Shown: positions 49,904 to 61,297, numbered from the stretch's first letter. The stretch: 64,000 bases of DNA from Cohnella luojiensis (GCF_004564235.1 NZ_SOMN01000022.1:1-64000); one strand, 5' to 3'. Notes: generated from the sequence alone by a model not told the origin. Numbers and translations: made by a program.

Positions 49904-49945
49904 AAAAAAAACCGCTCCCCATCCGTATCCGGACGATAGAAGCGA
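49904..49945 (-). terminator. Terminator of thyA
   Basis: Imperfect hairpin with outer arms CGCT/AGCG and inner GTCC/GGAT pairing, followed by TTTTTTTTA on the minus strand, 16 nt after the thyA stop. Confidence 0.75.
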
Positions 49946-49960
49946 TCTCTGCACATTTGT

Positions 49961-50755
49961 TTATACGGCTACGGGCGCCTTAATAGCAGCATGGTACTCA
50001 TACCCCGCGAACTCGAAATCCTCGAACTTATAGTCGAAAATAGAATCCGGCTTGCGTAAAATGTTGAGCTTCGGCAACGGCAGCGGTTCTCTAGTCAATT
50101 GAAGCTTCACCTGCTCCAGATGATTGCTGTAAATATGAACGTCTCCACCGGACCATATGAATTCTCCGACCTCGAGATCGCACTGCTGGGCGATCATATG
50201 GGTCAACAGCGCGTAAGAAGCGATATTAAACGGCAAACCTAGGAAAGTATCGACCGAACGCATCGTGAGCATGCAAGATAATTTCCCTTGGGCTACGTAA
50301 AATTGGAACACGAAATGGCAAGGAGGAAGCTTCATCTCGTCGATGACAGAGACGTTCCAAGCGCTGACGAGATGCCTGCGCGAGTCGGGATTGGTTTTAA
50401 TCCCGTCGACCACCTGTTGAATCTGATCGATCGTACGGCCATCCGGGGTCTCCCATGCGCGCCATTGAGAGCCGTAGACGGGGCCTAAGTCCCCGTTCTC
50501 GTCCGCCCACTCGTCCCAGATTCTTACCCCGTGCTCTTTCAGATAATGAATATTCGTATCGCCTCTCAGGAACCACAGGAGCTCATGGACGACCGACTTC
50601 AGATGAATCCGCTTGGTCGTGACCAATGGAAAGCCTTCCGACAAATCGAATCTCAGCTGCCTGCCGAACACGGATAAGGTTCCTGTCCCGGTTCTGTCCC
50701 CTTTAACGGACCCGTTCTCTAATACTTCCTCCAGCAAATCTAAATAATTACGCAA
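49961..50755 (-). CDS. thyA: Thymidylate synthase
   Basis: 264 residues, exactly the usual length if translation begins at TTG 50755, where AGGTG sits eight nt upstream; the in-frame GTG 50764 is one nt from the site. It has [38 protein letters not shown], the catalytic cysteine in [29 protein letters not shown] and the folate-binding [14 protein letters not shown]. It methylates dUMP to dTMP with methylene-tetrahydrofolate. Its usual partner folA is separated from it by the four-gene sigma/cupredoxin cassette. Confidence 0.95.
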   Translation of the reverse strand: MRNYLDLLEEVLENGSVKGDRTGTGTLSVFGRQLRFDLSEGFPLVTTKRIHLKSVVHELLWFLRGDTNIHYLKEHGVRIWDEWADENGDLGPVYGSQWRAWETPDGRTIDQIQQVVDGIKTNPDSRRHLVSAWNVSVIDEMKLPPCHFVFQFYVAQGKLSCMLTMRSVDTFLGLPFNIASYALLTHMIAQQCDLEVGEFIWSGGDVHIYSNHLEQVKLQLTREPLPLPKLNILRKPDSIFDYKFEDFEFAGYEYHAAIKAPVAV

Positions 50756-50807
50756 CGAGTACACACCTCGACGAAAGTTTTTGTTGTTTATTGTATCATC
50801 CGGCTTG

Positions 50808-51299
50808 TCACTCTGTCGATGAATACCGTTCGGATCGGCGTTTTTTGCGTAAATCGTAGCGATCGGGCGCGCTGTCGTACAATCTCTGTTCGGCTTCGTT
50901 CTCCGGGATGACAGGCGGCACGGCGATCGGCTTTCCGTTCTCGTCCACGGCGACGAAGGTGGAGAATGCGGTGCAGGTCACTCTGCGGTCGCCGGTAAAA
51001 AGATTCTCCGCCCTGACCACTACGTACACTTCCATAGAGGAGCGATGGGTCGAGGTCACGAACGCTTCTAACTCAACCGCTTCTCCCAATCGGATCGGAG
51101 TGAGAAAATCCAGACTGTCCGTCGAAGCCGTAACCACGGGCTTGCTGCAATGCCGCATGGCGGCAATGGCCGAAATCTTGTCGATGTATTTCATCAGAGT
51201 ACCGCCGAACATCGTACCATGGTGATTCGTATCCGTCGGAAACACGAGCTCCGTCATGATGGAGCGGGACCTGCTTATCGGCCTTGCTTCTAAGTCCAT
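50808..51299 (-). CDS. Hotdog-fold acyl-CoA thioesterase (YkhA-like)
   Basis: 163 residues with one hotdog domain: [34 protein letters not shown], where HGTMFGG with the following Asp is the thioesterase motif of the YciA/YkhA group. [18 protein letters not shown] and [11 protein letters not shown] follow. The C-terminus carries an arginine-rich tail. It hydrolyses acyl-CoA in the cytosol. It lies 43 nt upstream of thyA on the same strand, with a weak chance of cotranscription. Confidence 0.9.
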   Translation of the reverse strand: MDLEARPISRSRSIMTELVFPTDTNHHGTMFGGTLMKYIDKISAIAAMRHCSKPVVTASTDSLDFLTPIRLGEAVELEAFVTSTHRSSMEVYVVVRAENLFTGDRRVTCTAFSTFVAVDENGKPIAVPPVIPENEAEQRLYDSAPDRYDLRKKRRSERYSSTE

Positions 51300-51327
51300 T
51301 AGTTACGCTCCTTTGTTCTTATTAAAT

Positions 51328-51379
51328 AAACCTTCATGAAGACTAATCACGAATTCTCGCGTAGCCCTCATGAAGGTTT
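51328..51379 (-). terminator. Terminator of the pdh operon
   Basis: 12-bp arms AAACCTTCATGA and TCATGAAGGTTT with a 28-nt loop, AT-rich on both flanks, 14 nt after the pdhD stop. The symmetric arms could work in both directions. Confidence 0.75.
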
Positions 51380-51393
51380 TATTCTTTATCTCT

Positions 51394-52815
51394 TTAAGAT
51401 TTAGGAGCGAGCGTGTGGATCGGGTGGCCCATAGCGAGCTCGGCCGCGTCCATCGTGATTTCCGCTAACGTCGGATGCGCGTGAATCGTAAGCGCGATAT
51501 CCTCGATCGTAGCGCCCATCTCGATAGCCAAACCGATCTCCGCGATCATATTGGACGCCTCTACGCCGGCGATTTGCGCGCCGAGCACGAGTCCGTTGTC
51601 CACGTCGTGGATGAGTTTCAGGAAGCCGTCTGCTCCTTGCAGCGTGACCGCTCGGCCATTTCCGCCGAACGGGAACTTGCTGGACTTCACGTTATGGCCT
51701 TTTTCCTTCGCTTCCTTCTCCGTGTAACCGACGCTTGCGCATTCCGGATCGGAGAAAGCGACTGCCGGAATACATTTATAATCCACTTTCGAAGGCATTC
51801 CCGCAATGGCTTCCGCAGCGACTTTTGCTTCGTAGGAAGCTTTGTGCGCAAGCGCGGCGCCAGGAACGATGTCCCCGATCGCGAAGATGTGCTTGATGTT
51901 CGTGCGGCATTGGTCATCGACTTCGATAAGTCCGCGTTCGCCGACCTTAACGCCGATCAGGTCAAGTCCCAGCTCTCCATCCGTATTCGGACGGCGACCA
52001 ACGGTTACGAGCAAGTAATCGGCCGTAACCGTCTTCTGCTCGCCACCGACTTCGTACGTTACGGTAACGTCTTTGTCGGTTTGTTCCGCGCCTTTGGCTA
52101 ACGCGCCATTAACGATGTCTACGTTGGATTTCTTCAACTTCTTCACGACGAGCTGGCTCATGTCTTTGTCGAAGCCCGGAAGAATGGTGTCCGCGCCTTC
52201 AAGCACGGTGACTTTCGTTCCGAATTTCGCGTACATTTGGCCAAGCTCGATGCCGATATATCCGCCGCCGATTACGATTAGGCTCTTCGGCAATTCAGGT
52301 AGAGACAACGCTTCGGTGGAGGACAGAATACGTCCGCCGAACGGGAACGGCTTCAATTCGATCGGACGGGAGCCCGTCGCGATAATACAGTTCTTGAACC
52401 GGTAACGCGGAGCTTCTTGATCGTTGAACAACCGCGCTTCGTTCTCGTTGATGAACATCACTTCACCCTGGAACATTTGCACCTTGTTCGCTTTGAGCAG
52501 CATTTCCACGCCGCCCGTCATTTTATCAACGACGGATGTTTTATACTCCTGCACTTTACCGAAATTTACGCCGATGTTATCCGCGGACAAACCGTAATCC
52601 GATGCGTGCTGCATGGACTCGAAATGATGGGCGGCGTTAATCAACGCTTTGGAAGGAATACATCCTACGTTCAAGCAGACGCCGCCGAATTTGGCTTTGT
52701 CCGCGATAATAACTTTCTGGCCCAATTGCGCGGCACGGATAGCGGCTACGTAACCGCCAGGTCCGGCGCCTACGACGAGCAAGTCGATATCTAGAGAAGC
52801 GTCTCCTACGACCAT
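51394..52815 (-). CDS. pdhD: Dihydrolipoyl dehydrogenase (E3)
   Basis: 473 residues: FAD motif [21 protein letters not shown], redox-active [16 protein letters not shown] (Cys pair), NAD motif [37 protein letters not shown], and the catalytic dimer-interface [23 protein letters not shown]. It reoxidises dihydrolipoamide on E2 with NAD. It begins three nt after the pdhC stop with GGAGGT upstream. Last gene of pdhABCD. Confidence 0.95.
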   Translation of the reverse strand: MVVGDASLDIDLLVVGAGPGGYVAAIRAAQLGQKVIIADKAKFGGVCLNVGCIPSKALINAAHHFESMQHASDYGLSADNIGVNFGKVQEYKTSVVDKMTGGVEMLLKANKVQMFQGEVMFINENEARLFNDQEAPRYRFKNCIIATGSRPIELKPFPFGGRILSSTEALSLPELPKSLIVIGGGYIGIELGQMYAKFGTKVTVLEGADTILPGFDKDMSQLVVKKLKKSNVDIVNGALAKGAEQTDKDVTVTYEVGGEQKTVTADYLLVTVGRRPNTDGELGLDLIGVKVGERGLIEVDDQCRTNIKHIFAIGDIVPGAALAHKASYEAKVAAEAIAGMPSKVDYKCIPAVAFSDPECASVGYTEKEAKEKGHNVKSSKFPFGGNGRAVTLQGADGFLKLIHDVDNGLVLGAQIAGVEASNMIAEIGLAIEMGATIEDIALTIHAHPTLAEITMDAAELAMGHPIHTLAPKS

Positions 52816-52818
52816 GGA

Positions 52819-54165
52819 TTACACCTCCATAACAAGCAGCTCAGGATCGCTAAGCAGCTGTTTAATGTAGTTTAGGAAATTCTGCGCGGTTGCGCCGTCG
52901 ATAATGCGGTGATCAAAGCTTAGAGACAGAGCCATAACAGGCGCGATAACGATCTCGCCGTTTCTGACGACGGCTTTCTCGGTAATTCGGCCGGTTCCAA
53001 GGATAGCTACTTCAGGGAAGTTGATAACCGGCGTGAAGAACATGCCTCCGGCTGAGCCGATATTCGTGATCGAGATCGTGCTGCCTTTCATTTCGTTCGC
53101 CGACAATTTACCGTCGCGAGCACGAGTGGCAAGATCGCGAATTTCATTTGCAATGGACCATACGTTCTTACGGTCCGCATCGAAAACTACCGGAACGACC
53201 AAACCGTTATCCGTATCCGTAGCGATACCGACATTGTAGTATTTCTTGTAGACTATTTCGTTAGCTGCCTCGTCGATCATCGCGTTAAGAGGCGGGAATT
53301 CGCGGCTAGCGGCCACGAGGGCTTTCACGATAAACGGCAAGTAAGTCAGCTTAACGCCTTTCTTCTCCGCCACGGGCTTAGCTTTCGTGCGAAGAGCGAC
53401 AAGCGCGGTCACGTCCACTTCATCCATCAGCGTAACATGCGGTGCCGTGTAGACGGATTTAACCATCGCGTTCGCGATTGCTTTGCGAATTCCTTTGAAT
53501 GGAACTCTTTCTTCGACGCCAGGACCGCTTACGGTTGCTTTTGGCGCCGAAGCCGCACTTGGAGCAGCCGCAGCCGTAGGTGCGTCGGCCGTTGGAGCAG
53601 CCGCAGCTGCGGGAGCTCCGCCGGATGTAAATCCGAGCACGTCTTCGCGGGTAATGCGGCCGTTCTTGCCGCTGCCAGATACCTCGGCGATGGTTACGCC
53701 CTTCTCGCGAGCGAACTTGCGAACGCTCGGCGTCGCTAGCACTAATCCGCCGGATACTGGCTTAGCGGCAGCAGGAGCAGCCTGTGCCGGAGCAGCAGGA
53801 GCCGCTTCAGCCGCAGGTTGTTGCGCCGGCTCGCCTTTCGTTTCCGCGCCGCCGGTCGCGCTATTGCCGCTGGCGGCTGGCGCATCATGGCTTTCCGCCG
53901 ATGGTCCTTGATCCGGAACTTCGCCTTCCGCCTCGATAATCGCAACGACTTCGCCTACATGCATAACCTGTCCGTCTTTGGCGCGCACTTCAACGACTTT
54001 GCCGTTTACCGGACATGGAACCTCGACGATCGCTTTATCGTTCTGGACTTCCATAATAATATCTTCGTCTGTTACCGTCTGGCCCGGCGCGATATGCATT
54101 TTAACGATTTCGCCTTCATGCAGCCCTTCGCCGAGCTCTGGGAACCGATATTCAAATCTCGTCAC
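52819..54165 (-). CDS. pdhC: Pyruvate dehydrogenase E2 (dihydrolipoyl acetyltransferase)
   Basis: 448 residues. The lipoyl domain (1-80) has the lysine in [11 protein letters not shown]. An Ala/Pro/Glu-rich hinge follows, then the E1/E3-binding domain [34 protein letters not shown] (about 140-175), a second Ala-rich hinge, and the catalytic domain (about 215-448) with [20 protein letters not shown] and the active-site [10 protein letters not shown]. Only one lipoyl domain is present, as in Bacillus. Part of the pdh operon. Confidence 0.95.
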   Translation of the reverse strand: MTRFEYRFPELGEGLHEGEIVKMHIAPGQTVTDEDIIMEVQNDKAIVEVPCPVNGKVVEVRAKDGQVMHVGEVVAIIEAEGEVPDQGPSAESHDAPAASGNSATGGAETKGEPAQQPAAEAAPAAPAQAAPAAAKPVSGGLVLATPSVRKFAREKGVTIAEVSGSGKNGRITREDVLGFTSGGAPAAAAAPTADAPTAAAAPSAASAPKATVSGPGVEERVPFKGIRKAIANAMVKSVYTAPHVTLMDEVDVTALVALRTKAKPVAEKKGVKLTYLPFIVKALVAASREFPPLNAMIDEAANEIVYKKYYNVGIATDTDNGLVVPVVFDADRKNVWSIANEIRDLATRARDGKLSANEMKGSTISITNIGSAGGMFFTPVINFPEVAILGTGRITEKAVVRNGEIVIAPVMALSLSFDHRIIDGATAQNFLNYIKQLLSDPELLVMEV

Positions 54166-54181
54166 CTGGAAACCTCCTCAA

Positions 54182-55159
54182 TTAGAACTGAAGCACCTGA
54201 TTTACGGATTTCACGATGCGCGCGACGGAAGGAAGCCAAGCATCTTCCACTTGCGCGAACGGATATACCGTATCTGGACCTGCGACGCGAAGCACGGGAG
54301 CTTCCAAGTGCAAGATTGCTTTTTCGTTGATTTGGGCTATGATCTCCGCAGCCGCGCCGGAAGTTTTCTGCGCTTCCTGAACGACGATCGCCCGGTTCGT
54401 CTTCTGGATCGATGCCACTATGGTGTCGATATCGAGCGGCAACAGCGTGCGCAAGTCGATAACCTCCGCCGAGATACCGCTCTTCTCTAGCTCTTCCGCC
54501 GCTTTAACGGACGTATGCACCATCAAGCCGTAAGAGAGAATCGTAACGTCCTTGCCTTCGCGAACCACTTTGGCTTTCCCGATCGGTACCGTATAGTCGT
54601 CCTCCGGCACTTCATCGCGGAAAGCATGGTACAGGTTCAAATGCTCCATGAAGAATACGGGATCATTATCGCGAATAGCCGAGATCATAAGACCTTTGGC
54701 ATCGTATGGGTTAGAAGGAATGACGACTTTGATTCCCGGAGTCTGGATTGCTAAGCCTTCCAAGGAATCGGTATGCAGTTCCGCCGCTTTCACGCCGCCG
54801 CCGAACGGTGTGCGGAAAACGATCGGAGCATGGTAACGGCCGCCGGAACGATAACGCATCCGAGCCGCTTGAACGAACATTTGATCCAATGCTTCGTAGA
54901 TAAAACCTACGAATTGTATTTCCGCAATCGGACGGAACCCTTGCGTTCCTAGTCCGACCGCAAGGCCGCCGATCGCGGATTCGGCCAGAGGCGTATCGAA
55001 TACGCGCGTATCGCCGAACTCCGCTTGCAAACCTTCCGTCGCGCGGAATACTCCGCCTACTTTGCCGACGTCTTCGCCGAAAAGAATGACGTTAGGATCG
55101 CGTTTCAGCTCAACGCGCATTGCGTCGCGAATCGCTTCTTTCATATTCATTTGAGCCAT
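54182..55159 (-). CDS. pdhB: Pyruvate dehydrogenase E1 beta
   Basis: 325 residues, the family size. Marks are [70 protein letters not shown] and the [21 protein letters not shown] region. With E1 alpha it decarboxylates pyruvate with thiamine diphosphate. It follows pdhA by 75 nt, a gap with a hairpin that could set the alpha to beta dose. Confidence 0.95.
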   Translation of the reverse strand: MAQMNMKEAIRDAMRVELKRDPNVILFGEDVGKVGGVFRATEGLQAEFGDTRVFDTPLAESAIGGLAVGLGTQGFRPIAEIQFVGFIYEALDQMFVQAARMRYRSGGRYHAPIVFRTPFGGGVKAAELHTDSLEGLAIQTPGIKVVIPSNPYDAKGLMISAIRDNDPVFFMEHLNLYHAFRDEVPEDDYTVPIGKAKVVREGKDVTILSYGLMVHTSVKAAEELEKSGISAEVIDLRTLLPLDIDTIVASIQKTNRAIVVQEAQKTSGAAAEIIAQINEKAILHLEAPVLRVAGPDTVYPFAQVEDAWLPSVARIVKSVNQVLQF

Positions 55160-55175
55160 GCTGTTAAACTCTCCC

Positions 55176-55202
55176 CGCTAAGAGCGATCTGATGCGTTAG
55201 CG
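55176..55202 (-). other. Inverted repeat in the pdhA-pdhB gap
   Basis: CGCTAA (55176-55181) and TTAGCG (55197-55202) with partly pairing bases inside form a small hairpin just before the pdhB ribosome site. No T-run follows, so it may be an RNA-processing or stability element rather than a terminator. Confidence 0.45.
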
Positions 55203-55234
55203 ATGGTATATCGCCCGCCAGTCGTCTCGAATTT

Positions 55235-56386
<1,152 letters not shown>

Positions 56387-56388
56387 TT

Positions 56389-56418
56389 ATTATATCCCTG
56401 TTTAAGTGGTTTGGTCAA
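56389..56418 (-). promoter_or_regulatory. pdhA promoter
   Basis: TTGACC (56418-56413), 18 bp, TATAAT (56394-56389) on the minus strand. Upstream, the word GTTTATATA occurs twice (about 56441 and 56467), which may be a regulator site in the divergent region. Confidence 0.72.
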
Positions 56419-56583
56419 AGAAAAACTCTAAAAATCCTTTGTTTATATAGCTTTTGACCTATTCATGTTTATATAACAGGATCGATAATATTATGTAACA
56501 ATGTAATACACTCCCTTATGTTTTACCTTCAATTGGTTTGCCCATGCCTGTCCTATCCCATACCTATCAAGGAGGTTTGTTCC

Positions 56584-57330
56584 ATGAGCGACAACCCGTT
56601 ATTCAAGAGAACGATACATAAGCATGAGGTGCCGAGCCGCTTCCTTCCGGAAGGAAGCCGTTCAATCCGCGTTTATTTGCCCCCCGGCTTTCAGCAATGG
56701 ATCAGTTATCCTGTCGTTTATTGTCAGGACGGGGAGGATTTTTTCAATTTCGGCCGGATTGCCACCCATTCCCAGAGATTGATCTTGGAAGAAGGTTGGG
56801 ATCCGTTCATTATCGTCGGCGTCGACGTGGATAAGAAACTGCGGACTTCCGAATATACGCCCGATGGGGATCGTTACTCTTTATATACCCGTTTTTTCGC
56901 GGAAGAATTAATCCCTTGGGTAGAATCCCAATATCCTGTCAGGGACGTGCCGGATCAACGTATACTCGCAGGGGATTCGCTAGGCGGTGCTATATCGTTG
57001 TCTCTTGCTCTCTTATACCCTTCGCTCTTTAATCGGATAATCTCTTTGTCAGGAGCCTATTACGATAGTTATGTCGCGCAAATTCGTCATTCCGCTTCGC
57101 TGGATCATCTCAAACTCTGGATGTGCGTGGGACTTCAGGAGAATGCGTTCGCAACGGATCGGGGAACTTTCGATTTTGTGGAATTAAACCGTTCGGCGGT
57201 TCGACTGCTTGAGGAAAAAGGCGCTAAACTTCGTTACGTGGAAAAAGACGGGGAACACAAGTGGGGATTCTGGCAACAGGAGATTCCGGAGGCGCTGGGG
57301 ACGTTCTTGGGACCAGCGCCTTTGGAGTAA
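56584..57330 (+). CDS. Alpha/beta-hydrolase esterase (Fes/YbbA-like)
   Basis: 248 residues of the putative esterase (D) family. RVYLPPGFQQWISYPVVYCQDGEDFF is at the start, the nucleophile motif is AGDSLGGAISLSLALLYP (Ser near 142), and a C-terminal EKDGEHKWGFWQQEIP carries the catalytic His. No signal peptide. The fold is that of enterobactin/trilactone-type and S-formylglutathione-like esterases; the substrate is unknown. AAGGAGG lies eight nt before ATG 56584, which decides against the longer frame from 56518. It meets the next gene tail to tail. Confidence 0.88.
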   Translation: MSDNPLFKRTIHKHEVPSRFLPEGSRSIRVYLPPGFQQWISYPVVYCQDGEDFFNFGRIATHSQRLILEEGWDPFIIVGVDVDKKLRTSEYTPDGDRYSLYTRFFAEELIPWVESQYPVRDVPDQRILAGDSLGGAISLSLALLYPSLFNRIISLSGAYYDSYVAQIRHSASLDHLKLWMCVGLQENAFATDRGTFDFVELNRSAVRLLEEKGAKLRYVEKDGEHKWGFWQQEIPEALGTFLGPAPLE

Positions 57331-57331
57331 G

Positions 57332-57868
57332 TCACGTACAATCCGTTCGGGGAGGAAGATTTTTGTCCATATTTTCAAGCAGCTTCCGAACCTCTTCCTC
57401 TCCCTGGACGCCTTGCCGGCGGAATGCCGACAATTGCTCGCGAATATAAGCTTCCGTCTCCGCATAATCAGCCTCTTCATCCGCCGCTCCGCCCGGATCA
57501 TACCAGACGAAACCTCCATGAGGACCATTGCGAAGGTAGGGCTGGCTCCACTCGCTCGGATATTCGAACAAAGGTGCGCCAAGAGCCAAGGCGATGACGT
57601 CATCATGCGTCAGAGGTAGAAGATGATGATATTCCTCCTCCGCACCGCCTCCGGCCACATGGACATGAAACACCGCATAATGCAGATAATGCTCGCCGGT
57701 TTCGTTATCCTTAACGATTCGATACAACTCTAAAGCGTCTTCCTTAAGAACTTTGACCGGTTCCATGCGGCGAGTTAATTCGTCTTGCGTGACGAGCCGA
57801 ATCTGCTTGAAAGACAAAGGCAGCGGCGCGGCAATAAAGTTCTCGTCTCTCCCCGAAGGATCACCCAT
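57332..57868 (-). CDS. Conserved protein of unknown function
   Basis: 178 residues, acidic, no membrane span. A histidine-rich EHYLHYAVFHVHVAGGGAEEEYHHLLPLTHDD centre is its main feature, and a C-terminal EEVRKLLENMDKNLPPR helix follows. It overlaps the phosphatase gene upstream by eight nt, so the three genes 57332-58978 form one operon. I do not recognise the family; the histidines could bind a metal. Confidence 0.65.
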   Translation of the reverse strand: MGDPSGRDENFIAAPLPLSFKQIRLVTQDELTRRMEPVKVLKEDALELYRIVKDNETGEHYLHYAVFHVHVAGGGAEEEYHHLLPLTHDDVIALALGAPLFEYPSEWSQPYLRNGPHGGFVWYDPGGAADEEADYAETEAYIREQLSAFRRQGVQGEEEVRKLLENMDKNLPPRTDCT

Positions 57869-58337
57869 CGCTTAGCCTCCTCTTAACCTGTTCCAATAGC
57901 TTCTCGCAGCCTTCCTTAACAAGCTCGTAAACCTCGTCGAAATTACCGGAGTAATACGGATCAGGAACGTCTTCCATCCCTTTCTCGGGAAGCAAGGACA
58001 GAAAACGGATGACTTCCGCTCGCGCGGAGACTCCAAGCTTCTCCCGGATGTCCCGCTCGTTCTTCGTATCCATGGCAACGATTAAGTCGAAGCTGCCGCC
58101 ATCCTCTTTCGCAAGCTGCCTTGCTTGCATGCCTTTATAAGAGATCGAATAACGATCGAGTAACTTGCGCGTGCCTTCGTGGGGAGGGTGACCGATATGC
58201 CAATCTCCCGTGCCTGCGGAGTCGACCGTCACTATGTTCTCCAAACCTTCCCTTACGACTAGATCCCGGAACACCGCCTCCGCCATCGGAGAACGGCAGA
58301 TGTTGCCCAAACACACGAACAAGACGGTATAACTCAT
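57861..58337 (-). CDS. Low-molecular-weight protein tyrosine phosphatase
   Basis: 158 residues. The P-loop is VCLGNICRSPMAEAV at residues 7-21 (Cys9), and the acid is in DVPDPYYSG near residue 119. These enzymes dephosphorylate tyrosine or arginine; the Bacillus YwlE branch takes arginine. Which is meant here is not clear from sequence. It overlaps the TRIC gene by four nt and the next gene by eight, so translation is coupled. Confidence 0.9.
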   Translation of the reverse strand: MSYTVLFVCLGNICRSPMAEAVFRDLVVREGLENIVTVDSAGTGDWHIGHPPHEGTRKLLDRYSISYKGMQARQLAKEDGGSFDLIVAMDTKNERDIREKLGVSARAEVIRFLSLLPEKGMEDVPDPYYSGNFDEVYELVKEGCEKLLEQVKRRLSDG

Positions 58338-58978
58338 GACTGACCTCCTTTTGGGTTGCGCTCTGCCGCGTTAAGCAAAGACCGACGCGGGAGCTTCCAT
58401 TTATAATAGACGGATAACATCCGGAATAAAACGACTAACAAGAATAGTACGAACAGTTCCCACGGCTTCTGCAAATCCGCGAGCCCGATCGTAAGTCCCG
58501 CTCCAATCGCCCACATCGCGTAAATCTCGTCGCGCAGCACGAGAGGCTTTCGTCCGGCCATAATGTCGCGAACCATACCCCCGCCGATACCTGTCAACAT
58601 GGCGGCTACCATCACCGCGCTAAGCGGAAGCTTGGCCTGTACGGCATACAATGCGCCTTGAATGGCAAATGCGGCAAGCCCGATGGCGTCGAAGAACGCC
58701 TCGCCTTTTTTCCAATGATGAATCCAATAGATCGGAAGAACGAATACAATTAAGATTGCAATTCCTGCCGTCTTCAGGAACAACCCTTGGCTCCACAAAG
58801 TCGTTACGGGGACGCCGATTAACAAGTTACGGATAACTCCGCCGCCGAACGCCGTTATCAATCCCAATACGAATACGCCAAGAATATCGTATTCCTCTTC
58901 CATCGCCACGATGGCTCCGCTGACCGCGAACGCGATCGTGCCGATGATGCTAAAAATTCCAAATACGTCCCATTCCAA
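58334..58978 (-). CDS. TRIC-type membrane cation channel (UPF0126)
   Basis: 214 residues with six or seven hydrophobic helices and two copies of the glycine-rich half-repeat: AFAVSGAIVAMEEEYDILGVFVLGLITAFGGGVIRNLLIG and AFAIQGALYAVQAKLPLSAVMVAAMLTGIGGGMVRDIMAG. That is the TRIC/YvgT pattern; homologues conduct monovalent cations as trimers. The start is TTG 58978 with GGAGAG eight nt upstream. First gene of a three-gene operon. Confidence 0.9.
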   Translation of the reverse strand: MEWDVFGIFSIIGTIAFAVSGAIVAMEEEYDILGVFVLGLITAFGGGVIRNLLIGVPVTTLWSQGLFLKTAGIAILIVFVLPIYWIHHWKKGEAFFDAIGLAAFAIQGALYAVQAKLPLSAVMVAAMLTGIGGGMVRDIMAGRKPLVLRDEIYAMWAIGAGLTIGLADLQKPWELFVLFLLVVLFRMLSVYYKWKLPRRSLLNAAERNPKGGQS

Positions 58979-59154
58979 CTTAAACTCTCCTTCGTTCGCT
59001 CCGGTTCAACGCTTGGTTTTCTGGTGACTATTGTCGAATCGCATGAATTCTTACTCATTGTAGCGGGAAGCGCCGCAGTTCCGCAACGGTCTTTTTCCCG
59101 GTATACTAGGTTAATGAACCGGTTGCCGTTTTACCTACTAGGAGGCTTCAATCC

Positions 59155-59808
59155 ATGTCAATTCATTCTAATACTCGCGCGCTTATCTTTACGGGAGGCA
59201 ACTTAGGCCAATGGGCCCTAGATCAGCTATCGTCCCAAGACTATGTGATCGGAGCCGACCGAGGAGCCGAGTTTCTTATTCATAACGGTAAGGTGCCCCA
59301 CTTGGCTTTGGGAGATTTCGATTCCGTCACTTCCGACCAGATGAAACGAATTGCCGCCGAGGCAGTCGAGTTCCTTACTTGCGACGCGATCGACAAAGAC
59401 TGGACGGATACCGAGCTTGCGCTGAGGGAAGCGATCGGAAGAGGTTATAAAGAGATCATGATCATGGGGGCGCTCGGCACCCGTTTCGACCACGTGCTTG
59501 GCAATGTCCATCTGCTTCGTCAAGCTCGGGAGCAAGGCAGTACGCTGACTCTGATCGATGAAAACAACGAAATTCGCCTCTGCACCGAAATTCTTCGGTT
59601 AAAAGCGAATTCCCGTTTTCCTTATACATCTTTGCTGCCGTTAACCTTAGAGGTCAAAGGGGTTACCTTGCAGGGCTTTCGATATCCTCTCCATGACGCC
59701 ACGTTAAAGTTAGGCTGGTCACTTGGAATCAGCAACGTTCTGGATGCTCCGGAAGGAACCATCTCGATCGCGGATGGCATGCTTCTCGTCATTCGAAGCC
59801 GCGATTAA
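59155..59808 (+). CDS. thiN: Thiamine diphosphokinase
   Basis: 217 residues: VIGADRGAEFLIHNGKVPHLALGDFDSV at the start (the pyrophosphokinase motif DxDS), DKDWTDTELAL, and MGALGTRFDHVLGNVHLL, the ThiN signature. A short C-terminal thiamine-binding beta domain ends NVLDAPEGTISIADGMLLVI. It makes thiamine diphosphate, the cofactor of PDH E1 and the ferredoxin oxidoreductase. TAGGAGG precedes ATG. Its last four nt overlap the convergent MBL gene. Confidence 0.92.
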   Translation: MSIHSNTRALIFTGGNLGQWALDQLSSQDYVIGADRGAEFLIHNGKVPHLALGDFDSVTSDQMKRIAAEAVEFLTCDAIDKDWTDTELALREAIGRGYKEIMIMGALGTRFDHVLGNVHLLRQAREQGSTLTLIDENNEIRLCTEILRLKANSRFPYTSLLPLTLEVKGVTLQGFRYPLHDATLKLGWSLGISNVLDAPEGTISIADGMLLVIRSRD

Positions 59809-60578
59809 ACGTCGAGCTTCATTCCCGTCGCGGCTAGTCTCACATGCGCCGGCAAATCATAGTTCACCCGAACATCCACGTCGTGGGAGAGATGGGTAAA
59901 AATAACCGACGCAGGCCTGAATTCTTCCGCAAGCTGCAATCCCTCTTTCATGTCATAAACGGAACGCGTATCCATAGGGAAACCCTCTTCCACATAACTC
60001 GTTCCCAGCACCAAAAGCTTTAAACCGGATAATGGTGCTTTTTGTGCATCGGTCAAGTTAATCGCATCCGAGCAGTAAGCCCACTTGGTCCCTTCCTTCT
60101 CGTCCTCGAAAAAATAGGCGTAGGAGTAACCGTTCTTCCCATGGTTTACTTTCCAAGGAGTGATCGTCCAACGGCCGTAACGCATGCCCTCGTCGTTAAC
60201 CGTCATCGGCAGATGACGTTCGATCCACGGAAATCGTTGACGAACTTCCGCCAACACCTCGCCCGGAGCGAACAGGCGCGCCGTTTTTTCCAGCCACCGG
60301 CAAGCATCCGCCCACTCCGTTAAACCGCCGATATGGTCGAAATGGGCGTGGGTCAGCAGTGCCTTGCTTACATGCTTTAACCCTTGCCTCTCCATCTGGC
60401 CCCGCCAATCGGGACCGCAATCCAAGAGCATTGGTTCTTGGCCGGCTTCCTCTAATAAAAGCGACGAACGATAACGGCGATTGCTCCCGGAAGCTCGCGC
60501 TTCCTCGCAAACCGAACAATCGCAATAAACTCTCGGCGTTCCCATGGAATCGCCGTTTCCAAGAAAAGTAATGCGCAT
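59805..60578 (-). CDS. MBL-fold hydrolase, PhnP-like
   Basis: 257 residues. Metal motifs are LLTHAHFDHIGGL (HxHxDH near residue 78), DCGPDWRG, the later histidine in KVNHGKNGYSYAYF, CSDAINLTD, and THLSHDVDVR near the end. The N-terminal VYCDCSVCEEARASGSNRRYRSSLL cysteine cluster is as in PhnP-type cyclic phosphodiesterases, and may bind a structural zinc. The product is probably a phosphodiesterase or related hydrolase, with no phosphonate genes nearby. AAGGAG precedes ATG. Confidence 0.85.
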   Translation of the reverse strand: MRITFLGNGDSMGTPRVYCDCSVCEEARASGSNRRYRSSLLLEEAGQEPMLLDCGPDWRGQMERQGLKHVSKALLTHAHFDHIGGLTEWADACRWLEKTARLFAPGEVLAEVRQRFPWIERHLPMTVNDEGMRYGRWTITPWKVNHGKNGYSYAYFFEDEKEGTKWAYCSDAINLTDAQKAPLSGLKLLVLGTSYVEEGFPMDTRSVYDMKEGLQLAEEFRPASVIFTHLSHDVDVRVNYDLPAHVRLAATGMKLDV

Positions 60579-60625
60579 CTGTATCTCCTTAGGTGCAATT
60601 CATGGCGGAAATTACCGCAAGAAAT

Positions 60626-61297
60626 TTATAATGGCAACAAGTCTATTTCCGATTGTTCATCCAGCTTGGCGATCATCTCCAACCACTCTTTAGGTTTACT
60701 CGGCAGAGCGGAATAGTATTGCTTGAGGAATGTGGAGATTAATGCTGCCGGCAACGCGCTCAACGCGTCGTCCGAAGGTAAAAAGCCCAAATCCAGCTCG
60801 GTTACTGCTTTTCCCTCATGGTCCCAGGATGGATGCACATAAGTAAGGTCTAACTTCTGATAGCCAATATGCGATAGCACCTCGCGCCTTACTGCCGGGT
60901 GCATCGAAAGCACGTTCCCGAATTTGAACGACGAAACGGATTGCGGCCTGTAAATTTCCGCGAACATGCCGATCGATTCCGTACCGCTTTCCCATTGCAA
61001 TCTTAACAAATCCCGCGATCGCTGAACATATAAGAACCGACCTACGCCTAATCCCATTACGCCGATAATCGTAAAATCTGTCATAGCCACGCGAAGTTCG
61101 GGATAATAGCGATACTCGGTTGCCCCTACTACTTTCCCATCATTCATCGCAACGTACACGTGTATGTCAGGATCCTCTATCGGTTCCTTCCACAATTCGA
61201 ACGCAAGTACTTCCTCCGCCGGGAAAATCGAACTCATCATTTTATGCATGGCTGTAAAATGGGGATCCTCTATCGATGTTAAGCGTATGTAGTCCAT
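60626..61297 (-). CDS. GNAT-like acetyltransferase
   Basis: 223 residues. The N-terminal half has a GNAT-like pattern (IHVYVAMNDGKVVGATEYRYYPELRVAMTDFTIIGVMGLGVGRFLYVQRSRDLLRL), with the acetyl-CoA loop LGVGRFL instead of the usual GxGxG. The C-terminal half is helical (DDALSALPAALISTFLKQYYSAL). The donor pocket is weakly conserved, so activity is uncertain. AAGGAG lies before ATG 61297. Single gene. Confidence 0.7.
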   Translation of the reverse strand: MDYIRLTSIEDPHFTAMHKMMSSIFPAEEVLAFELWKEPIEDPDIHVYVAMNDGKVVGATEYRYYPELRVAMTDFTIIGVMGLGVGRFLYVQRSRDLLRLQWESGTESIGMFAEIYRPQSVSSFKFGNVLSMHPAVRREVLSHIGYQKLDLTYVHPSWDHEGKAVTELDLGFLPSDDALSALPAALISTFLKQYYSALPSKPKEWLEMIAKLDEQSEIDLLPL

